From Babylonia areolata (taxonomy: Eukaryota > Mollusca > Gastropoda > Neogastropoda > Buccinidae), in contig NC_134901.1 of assembly GCF_041734735.1 (NCBI RefSeq), positions 16,596,302-16,660,301 on the forward strand: 64,000 nt of DNA, in the 5' to 3' direction. Of this stretch, positions 57,029 to 64,000 are shown piece by piece. Made by a program: the position numbers and the translations under genes. The first letter of the stretch is position 1. Each line of letters starts with the position of its first letter. Below the pieces are notes generated by a model, which searched no databases, had not been told where the DNA came from, and saw only the letters and a list, made by a program, of their open reading frames with translations.

Positions 57029-58401
57029 TGACAAGGTGAGTGAACCCAACAGAATGTGATAAGGTAAGTAATCAATTATGAACAGACCAACACTATAAGG
57101 TTATACTCAAGTAGTAGAAGTAAGGGCTTTTTTTTCCATTTCTTTTTTAACTTCTTAAGCCCTTTTACGTCCCTTCTTCAGTTCTTGTTTTACTATAATT
57201 CTTCTTTTTTCCTTCTTTTCGTCACATGACCAACATCGACTTGCCAATGACTCTGTCGTGGTTCATGCATGCTGGGTATTTTCATGTCTCCATAAACCAT
57301 CGAACACTGACATAGGTTACGGGATCTATAACGTGCATATTTGATCTTCTGCATGTGCATACACACGAAAGAGGTTCACGCACTAGTGAGCAGGTCTGCA
57401 CATGTTTACCTGGGAGATCAGAAAAATCTCCACCCTTTACACACCAGGCGCCGTTACCATGATTCGAACCCTGGACCTTCAGACTGAAAGTCCAATGCTT
57501 AAACCACTTGGCTATTGTGCCCGTCAGACACACACACAAACACTGAACAGTAATAACACCATTGTTCTCTCCCTCTATCTCTTGCTGAGTTGCTTACCAA
57601 AGATTTTTTATTGTTATTAAACAATCACTTAGTTTGTCTGTTTTCTCTGGGCACTTACAAAATTTAGTGTAGAATTAGATACTGGCTGTTGCAAAGAGCT
57701 GTTAGAGTTGCAACTCTCAGTATAACCTGGTATTCAACAACATAGAATATTTCGTGTTTTAACTTTCAGCTGTGTTCAGGAGAAATATATAATCTTGTGA
57801 ATTCCTTTCCCCATTATGATACATCCTACTTTTCTGTGGGTTATTTACACAAGTAATTAATTTCTTAATCAAGTTAATGATTTACTGTGCACGCCTACTG
57901 TTATGTCTTTATCATCAATGAAAATAAAATCCTACTCAGTGAAATCTTGAAAACTCTGTTGCATCTTGGGATCATCATACAGCAGACACATACACACACA
58001 CCCACATAGGGTTTGTTACCAGACACTGATTTTCATTAAATTCGTAGTTACTTACACTGTTCGTATCCAATATACAGCACTTGATCGTTTATTTTCAATG
58101 CATTCAAACCAAAAGTATTAAACTGGTAAGACTAAAATAATGTTCATTTTATCAATTACAGGAGTCATTACATCAAACGATAGAACACTCCCGCTTAAAT
58201 AAGAAGCTATGGCTGGAAGTGGAAACCGCAACTCAAGATGACCTGAGACCTCACCTCTTTTTCGACCATCTCTGCGTTGGAAGGAGACAAAACTAGACTG
58301 CTACACCTTTGGCAATATATCTTCGTCTTGTTCTTCCCATTTTCAAGCAGATCAGAATATGTCGATGAACAAGAGCCAGCAGTGCAGGGCGCCTCAGCCA
58401 T
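54960..58401 (-). CDS. RABIF: RABIF/MSS4: Rab-binding zinc protein, two exons
   Basis: Join of 58255-58401 (exon 1) and 54960-55196 (exon 2) on the minus strand, 384 nt, 127 residues plus TGA; human MSS4 is 123. Intron 55197-58254 is GT-AG in phase 0. Zinc-binding cysteine pairs are visible at Cys30/Cys33 (YCQRC) and Cys98/Cys101 (ICADCEIGPIGWH). The core FWLVTDMYTFDNVGFT and the C-terminus YYIAVERVKHE closely match human MSS4. Family role: cytosolic protein that binds nucleotide-free Rab GTPases and stabilises them, acting as a weak exchange factor or chaperone in exocytosis. It is convergent with PDPR and divergent from INTS8. The intron carries an inverted repeat, a SINE and a long GT microsatellite. 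Confidence 0.93.
55410..55430. repeat. Poly-T run in RABIF intron
   Basis: About 21 T; a GT run follows at 55527-55560. Confidence 0.85.
56715..56778 (-). other. Exon-like 64-nt cassette within the left arm
   Basis: On the RABIF strand, GTTTTCTCCGCATAG (acceptor-like, ending 56779) is followed by 64 open bases and then CACG/GTAAGTATGTTA, a near-perfect donor at 56714. In phase with exon 1 it reads VGSSLHRTGIRPLPESALVG without a stop, but 64 nt would shift the frame into exon 2. It lies only in the arm that carries the extra segment. Confidence 0.4.
56877..57027. repeat. Long (GT)n microsatellite
   Basis: About 150 bp of GT units interrupted by two copies of GAGTATGTGTGTGTCTG, which shows internal duplication. 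Confidence 0.95.
57262..57523 (-). mobile_element. SINE family A, head and body
   Basis: TACGGGATCTATAACGTGCA, AAAAATCTCCACCCTTTACA, the B box complement GATTCGAACCCTGG and the A box complement TAAACCACTTGGCTATTGTG. It lies in the spacer of the inverted repeat, adjoining the right arm. Confidence 0.85.
58255..58401 (-). CDS. RABIF: RABIF exon 1
   Basis: 49 codons, from the ATG at 58401 to the donor GTGAGG at 58254. Encodes MAEAPCTAGSCSSTYSDLLE, then NGKNKTKIYCQRCSSLVLSP and SNAEMVEKE. It holds the first zinc cysteine pair. The ATG has a poor base at -3 (C) but G at +4. The open frame continues upstream, but homology and length favour this start. Confidence 0.88.
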
Positions 58402-58720
58402 GGGAACCTGTATTAGTTTTTGACAACCACACCAGAGACTGGGTTGTGTGTTCTCAAATGTGTCAATACGCATAATGTATGACCGGATGCACACAAACGG
58501 CCATGGATATATAAAAATTAGCGATGTAGGTAATGATATCACGTTCATTGCTTTCATTAACCAATCATGTCCTTGAGGATATGCTACGTTAATAGCAGCA
58601 GTAGTCGCAGCAGCAACAGCAGCGGTAGTTGCAATACTAAGCAAATACATAGACACGTCACTGCCGCCGTTTCATTGTTTGCATGTGCGCGCCATAATTG
58701 AGGTTACGCCCCTTCTGTGT
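58402..58720 (-). promoter_or_regulatory. Likely RABIF 5'UTR/promoter region
   Basis: This region reads away from the RABIF start. It contains a CACGTCAC box at 58654-58661 (TGACGTG on the gene strand, CRE/USF-like), an adjacent GGCGGC element and a GGCGCGC element near 58690, and an interrupted CAGCAG/GTCGCAG repeat at 58590-58630. No TATA box is evident. Boundaries are a guess; beyond 58700 a LINE fragment begins. Confidence 0.3.
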
Positions 58721-59056
58721 GGGCTGTGTCATGTAGGTGTTAAGGGAAATGAGCGAGCTGACAGACTTGCTGGTAACGCAACACCAACGAGCGGCCTACA
58801 TCTAGGAAAATCGGAAATCCTCAGAAAAGTCAAAGAATATCAAAAAGAACAGGTACAAGGCCATCACACCATCGATCGCCTCAAAGAAATAAAAGCAGAG
58901 AGAGGGAGTGGCCGTAAGTCTAACATGAAAGGTAGAGCACGATGCTTTGCAAATCAAACAAATATCGGCATCATTTCCAAACCAACATTGCGCAAATTTC
59001 TTCAAAACGGAACAGAGTCTCTGTGGGCTTTTCCAAATACAATAGACTGATCAACA
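58700..59056 (+). mobile_element. LINE RNase H-domain fragment
   Basis: Encodes HVGVKGNERADRLAGNA, then SEILRKVKEY, HHTIDRL and NQTNIGIISKPTLRKFLQNG, the C-terminal RNase H and tail of an RNase H-bearing non-LTR element ('GVxGNExADxLA' is the RNase H signature). The frame is open for about 110 codons, but it is truncated at both ends. It sits immediately upstream of RABIF. Confidence 0.85.
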
Positions 59057-59245
59057 CACTAGACGCCACGTTAGTGGCATCAGAGATCTTTTCCCATCCC
59101 TCTTGCGGCCAATCAGTGGCAGCCTCTGTGCGTGTGTGTATGTGTGTGTTTGTGTGCATATGTGGGTCTGTGTTTTTGAGTGCGTTTTTGCATGCGCGAG
59201 AGTGTAAGTGTACACAAGTTTCAGGAGAGTTCTGTGCAGGTACGT

Positions 59246-60143
<898 letters not shown>

Positions 60144-60431
60144 AGTGTGTGTGTCGTCGAAGCTGCGATACGTAGACTAGAAATGAGTCTGTGGAGGAGG
60201 TGCAGGGTAATGTGTAGTGTGTGTGTGTTGGAGCTCATGTACGTTTATATGTATTTGACTGCTTTCATATCTGTGAAACTGCATGTTTGGTGCATATTTG
60301 TTATGCATGTGTGGGTGTATGTGTGAATGTGTGTCTTCATGTTTTACATTTATTTGCTTATTTATCATCATTGTTGTCTTATTTATTGATTGATTTTTTT
60401 TTTTTAATTACTATTATTATTACTACCTTTT

Positions 60432-60621
60432 TTATATTATAATTATTATTTATTTATGTAAGCTTATCTATTATTTATTCACCTTTTTTTCTTTTCTTTT
60501 TTCTCAAGACCTGACTAAGCACGTTGGGTTACGCTGCTGGTCAGGCATCTGCTTGGCAGATGTGGTGTAGCGTATATGGATTTGTCCGAACGCAGTGACG
60601 CCTCCTTGAGCTACTGACACT
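60432..60621 (-). mobile_element. Short retroposon family D
   Basis: Core complement CTCAAGACCTGACTAAGC, GTTGGGTTACGCTGCTGGTC..CGCCTCCTTGAGCTACTG, with T/TTAT-rich tail on the left. Confidence 0.85.
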
Positions 60622-60731
60622 GTGTGGGCTGAAAAAAAAACACAGCTTTTTATGGTGATGAGCCGTACTGAGTGACACAGGCTGTTTTGGTCAGACTGTG
60701 CAGCGTTCGGGCTTTGTAATGGCCTTTGTAT

Positions 60732-60760
60732 TAGTAGTAGTAGTAGTAGTAGTAGTAGTA
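60732..60760. repeat. (AGT)n microsatellite
   Basis: About nine AGT/TAG units. Confidence 0.9.
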
Positions 60761-60810
60761 GCAGTATTCAATCTTCAACTATTTATCGTTATTGTTGTTT
60801 GGTTGTTGTT

Positions 60811-60939
60811 TTTTCCAAGGCCTGACTAAGCGCGTTGGGCTACGCCGCTGGTCAGGCATCTGCTTGGCAGATGTGGTGTAGCGTATATGGATTTGTCCGA
60901 ATGCAGTGACGCCTCCTTGAGCCACTGAAACTGAAACTG
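60811..60939 (-). mobile_element. Short retroposon family D
   Basis: TTCCAAGGCCTGACTAAGCG through CTTGAGCCACTGAAACTGAA, nearly identical to the copy 310 bp to its left. Confidence 0.85.
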
Positions 60940-61054
60940 TTGTTGGCACAAACTAAATAGAGCAGAGAACTGGCGGGTTGTGAGTTCTGGAGAAAAACAA
61001 AACAAAACAGCAACAATAACAACAACAACAACAACATCAACAAACCATGCCTCT

Positions 61055-61290
61055 ATTCGGGCCAGTCAGGCTACCCGGGCGTAGCCGGTTTCCCGGCACA
61101 GCCGGTCCTCGAAGTTGTAGTAGAAACAGTAGTCGCGATCGTGTCCCCGACAAGTTCACTGTTCACGGCTAAAATAACGATATGGGGTTCGGTCAATGTC
61201 CACACTTAATTTGCCTGGGCTTTTACTCACCAAAACTTCTTTAAAACAAATACTCATCGATAATTTTTGGAGAATCACGGGGCAGACGGT
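61055..61290. other. GC-rich island of unknown function
   Basis: CGGGCGTAGCCGGTTTCCCG and GGTCCTCGAAGTTGTAGTAG stand out from the AT/GT-rich surroundings. On the minus strand a 29-codon frame reads CRGHDRDYCFYYNFEDRLCR and ends ETGYARVA-stop, preceded by an acceptor-like TATCGTTATTTTAG; further up is a donor-like TTTGGTGAGT. I do not recognise it. It could be a terminal exon, a dead exon or part of a repeat; the (GTT)n next to it favours a repeat end. Confidence 0.3.
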
Positions 61291-61430
61291 TTATCTTTCA
61301 CAGGATAAGCCAGTCAATAGGATGTGGTTAAGGTAGAATGGAGTGTGGTAGTTGATGACTCGACATTTTCCGGAATCTTTCATGACGTTATGCATTAGCG
61401 ATAGAATGGTGTACGTACGTAAGTCAGAAT

Positions 61431-61432
<2 letters not shown>

Positions 61433-61482
<50 letters not shown>

Positions 61483-61485
61483 AGT

Positions 61486-61527
<42 letters not shown>
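61433..61527. repeat. (GT)n microsatellites
   Basis: Two GT runs split by CCAGTCA. Confidence 0.95.
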
Positions 61528-61530
<3 letters not shown>

Positions 61531-61675
61531 CACGCGTGTGTACGTGCCATTGCAAACGAATATATCCGCATGAGAGCTCTGTACATGTGCTTCAGTGTGT
61601 GTCAAGGTGTCTGCGTGCACAGTGATGTATGTCAGTGCATGCATGTGCATATATGCGTGCGCGCGCACGTTCACG

Positions 61676-61676
<1 letters not shown>

Positions 61677-61736
<60 letters not shown>
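61677..61736. repeat. (GT)n microsatellite
   Basis: About 30 GT units followed by GATAGCTAGCTAGCTAGATA. Confidence 0.95.
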
Positions 61737-61737
<1 letters not shown>

Positions 61738-61889
61738 ATAGCTAGCTAGCTAGATAGGGTGTGTGTTGTGTGTGTCTGTGTCTGTGCCAGTGAAGGAGAT
61801 GGGGTAATGTCATGGTGGGGAATGTAGATGTGAGTGGTCGCGTACATGCGTGCGAGAGAATTGTGGGCTGCCACTGGCCCGCTCACCGT

Positions 61890-62095
61890 GCATCAGTCGT
61901 TTCCTGTGTCATTCAATCAGATTTCAGACAGACACACACGCATACACACTCAGACAGACATGTAACATTTTACGTGTATGAACGTTTTGTATGTGAACCC
62001 CGCCACTAGTGTAGGCAGCCATACTCCGTTTTCGGGGGCCCGGTGTGTGTGCTGGATTTTTGTGTGTGTTTCCATGATAACCCACCGAACGCATG
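61890..62095 (-). mobile_element. Family G end joined to a SINE A fragment
   Basis: CATCAGTCGTTTCCTGTGTC..AATCAGATTTCAGACAG belongs to the element at 12495. From 61966, TTTTACGTGTATGAACG, GGCAGCCATACTCCGTTTTC and ATAACCCACCGAACGC are family A body. The two are fused without a gap apart from a CA tail. Confidence 0.6.
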
Positions 62096-62103
62096 CGCGC
62101 GCG

Positions 62104-62108
<5 letters not shown>

Positions 62109-62180
<72 letters not shown>
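62109..62180. repeat. (GT)n microsatellite
   Basis: About 36 GT units directly after a CGCG run. Confidence 0.95.
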
Positions 62181-62182
<2 letters not shown>

Positions 62183-62314
62183 GAGAGTTTAATGTGTTGG
62201 GACTCGTGTGCTTTTATATGTGCAGCGCGGGTGCTGGGCCTGTGAACGTATGAGTTTTACTTTGTACTTCCATATCTGTGGGACTATATATTTGTTACAC
62301 TATATCAGTGTTAT

Positions 62315-62318
<4 letters not shown>

Positions 62319-62381
<63 letters not shown>
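62319..62381. repeat. (GT)n microsatellite
   Basis: About 31 GT units. Confidence 0.95.
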
Positions 62382-62382
<1 letters not shown>

Positions 62383-62439
62383 CGGTGCCCACCGCCGTGC
62401 CGGCGTGCGTGCGTGTGTGTGTTATTTTTTTTCACATTC

Positions 62440-62578
62440 TATCTTATTTTCCCTCAAGGCCTGACTATGCCCGTTTGCTTACGCTGCAGGCCATACATCT
62501 GCTTAGCAGATGTGGTGTAGCATTTATGGACTTGTCCGATCTCAGTGGCGCATCCTTGAGAAACTGAACTGAACTGAC
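62440..62578 (-). mobile_element. Short retroposon family D, diverged
   Basis: CCTCAAGGCCTGACTATGCC, CATCTGCTTAGCAGATGTGG and GCATCCTTGAGAAACTGAAC; the third copy in 2.2 kb. Confidence 0.8.
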
Positions 62579-63130
62579 TGACCGAACGTACGTCCCATTT
62601 AGGGGCTTGATCGTTCTTCTTCTTGAACAGGTTGACGATGTTGTTCGATTTTGTGGTTCGACTCATTTTTGTACACTGTAAATCATCTTCTTTAGCCATC
62701 ATTTCAGTTTTATTTTGCTTTACCTTACTCATTTATCAATTTGAGGATGGCGAATGGGTGTGGGGTGGGTTGGACGGCTTTTCTTAACACACATGCTGTT
62801 TGTATATTCATGAAATGAGAGATTGTCCATATTTGGTTTCAAGTTTATCAAATGAAACAACACAATTCAAACTGCTAATTACAGTTCTTTTGGTTTCTCT
62901 TTATTCAAGAACAACGAGACATTCGAGATATTAACAAATAATATTGTGAAAACTCATTCTTTGTCTGAATGACATCTATTCTCAAACAGAAAAGTCTTCA
63001 AGCTGTTCGATAGTTTTCATCCTCGCGGTATCACCAGGATCAACAAGTCGCGGTGGCTGACTTGTGACTGTGGTATTTGGGTTTTATTTCCATTTTCCTG
63101 ACGGTTTTTTTTTAATAGTATGCCTGTTAT

Positions 63131-63172
63131 ATGAGTCTGGAAGAAGAGAAAAAGAAGAGGTTACAAAGATGA
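63131..63172 (+). other. uORF overlapping the INTS8 start
   Basis: ATG at 63131 opens a 13-codon lysine-rich frame (MSLEEEKKKRLQR) whose TGA at 63170-63172 overlaps the INTS8 ATG as ATGA. A second, 4-codon uORF starts at 63120. A possible acceptor (T-run then AATAG, ending 63118) lies just upstream, so the 5'UTR may be spliced. Confidence 0.35.
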
Positions 63173-63298
63173 CTGATATTTATGTTCCGCGAGGTGCGGG
63201 ACCGGGTCTGGCTCCAAATGCATTACCGTCGGTGTCATGGTTTGAGTTCGTTCTGAATGACAGTCTGCTGGAGCAACATCTTGCCCAGGAAAACCCAG
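63169..63298 (+). CDS. INTS8: INTS8 first coding exon (partial gene, continues beyond window)
   Basis: 43 codons plus one base: MTDIYVPRGAGPGLAPNALP then SVSWFEFVLNDSLLEQHLAQ and ENP, with donor GTAAAA at 63299. The WFEFxLxxSLLExHL stretch matches the N-terminus of human Integrator subunit 8 ('CWFEFLLEESLLEKHL') as I remember it, and the exon ends where the human protein continues with 'PDPAP'. Integrator is the nuclear complex that cleaves snRNA and promoter-proximal nascent RNAs. INTS8 is a helical-repeat scaffold subunit linked to PP2A recruitment. A at -3 supports this ATG. No further exon is found up to 64000. Confidence 0.82.
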
Positions 63299-63499
63299 GT
63301 AAAACACTGTTAATTTTTTTCTTCGTTTCAGTGTCTTCAATATTTTATGTGGTTTCATTACAAAACAAAACGAGCATGTAGTTGAAGGAAGCACTTTACT
63401 TGGTTCAGAATACTTTCTGGATCTGGATGAATATGTTGCTGAAGCCAGACTATACCTGCAACGGGGTTGGGGTGGGGATGGGTGGGTTGCGCACAGGAG

Positions 63500-64000
63500 T
63501 AGGACTAGTGTAGTGGTCTGCCTGAAGCCAGCTGACTTGATGCCGTGACAGATAATTCCACACCAAGGAGGAGTTACGATATTGTTCAGCATTTGATGGT
63601 GGCACTTCAAAACATCTGCTGTTGTTAGCTGCTGAGCGTTCGACAACATTTTCAAGATTTTGTGTGGTACAGTCACTGTAGCATCCAGGCTGTACACAGC
63701 ACTTGTTTTCTTTGTGCGGTTTTAAATACCTATCTGGTGGCAGTGCTGCCATGGACCCCACAAACACTCAACTGAAGAAGTTCAGTCTGAAGCCTCGGCA
63801 TCTGTCTTGGGGGCACTATAATCTCAAGGCCCTGCAGCATGGTTGTCACACTGCCCCTCTCCCTTGAGCAAAAGTCCCCAGTTATGAAGTGGGCAGCATG
63901 ATGTTGGACACGTTCTAGTCTATCGATGTTGCCTTATTGGTAGGGATCCCATACTATCACCCCATATTCCATGATGGATCTGACAAGAGCGATGTGTACT
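63500..64000 (-). mobile_element. LINE reverse transcriptase C-terminal remnant (runs off window)
   Basis: On the minus strand, LVRSIMEYGVIVWDPYQ, NIDRLERVQHHAAHFITGDF, ALPPDRYLKPHKENK and NNSRCFEVPPSNAEQYRNS match the RT thumb and C-terminal region of CR1/Jockey-type LINEs ('LVRPxLEYASxVWDPY', 'NNNRCFxxPxSxTExxKNS'). Frameshifts and stops are present. It lies in INTS8 intron 1. Confidence 0.82.

Larger units (their letters stand above)
56411..57850. repeat. Large inverted repeat in RABIF intron
   Basis: Left arm 56411-56880 and right arm 57527-57850 are reverse complements at high similarity: GTAGGATGTATCATAATGGG, GAGAGTTGCAACTCTAAC, GTGCCCAGAGAAAACAGACA and CAACTCAGCAAGAGATAGAG all recur in reverse on the right. 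The left arm has an extra ~140 bp (56672-56812). The spacer holds a long GT run and a SINE. Confidence 0.9.

Noticed and set aside
58679-59050. 123-codon open frame next to RABIF as a new gene
   Set aside because: RNase H signature GVKGNERADRLAG and flanking truncation identify a LINE fragment.

Overview
This is a eukaryotic nuclear window, most likely from a mollusc and probably a gastropod. The evidence is large GT-AG introns, very dense CA/GT, AT and GATG-type microsatellites, and several tRNA-derived SINE and non-LTR (LINE) families of a type I associate with snails. The organism call is inference; no rRNA or mitochondrial marker is present.

Layout. (1) 1-6692: non-coding upstream DNA with microsatellites, an 80-bp tandem duplication and SINE copies. 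(2) 6761-40686, plus strand: one complete 15-exon gene for a mitochondrial flavoprotein-like protein of 907 residues. It is best matched by PDPR, the regulatory subunit of pyruvate dehydrogenase phosphatase. All 14 introns obey GT-AG and the reading phase closes exactly. (3) 40687-54959: intergenic/3'UTR DNA, AT-rich, with poly(A) signals on both strands and one well-bounded SINE. (4) 54960-58401, minus strand: a complete two-exon RABIF/MSS4 gene of 127 residues, convergent with PDPR; its intron holds a large inverted repeat. (5) 58700-63160: LINE RNase H fossil, a composite four-copy satellite, GT microsatellites and three copies of a short retroposon. (6) 63169-63298, plus strand: first coding exon of INTS8 (Integrator subunit 8), divergent from RABIF and running off the window. 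A LINE reverse-transcriptase remnant sits in its first intron.

The three host genes are functionally unrelated (mitochondrial pyruvate dehydrogenase control, Rab binding/secretion, snRNA and mRNA 3'-end processing/attenuation). No operon or cluster logic is implied.

The most unusual structure lies inside the PDPR introns. Many tandem arrays are built from copies of the neighbouring exon's own edge, including the splice site. Exon 9 has acceptor-edge copies on its left and donor-edge copies on its right. Exons 14 and 15 are preceded by about 7 and 12 decoy acceptors. Exon 13 is followed by a ~2.5-kb minisatellite that looks derived from its donor. Exons 1 and 13 also have single decayed edge copies. 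I could not run alignments; every array was read by eye.
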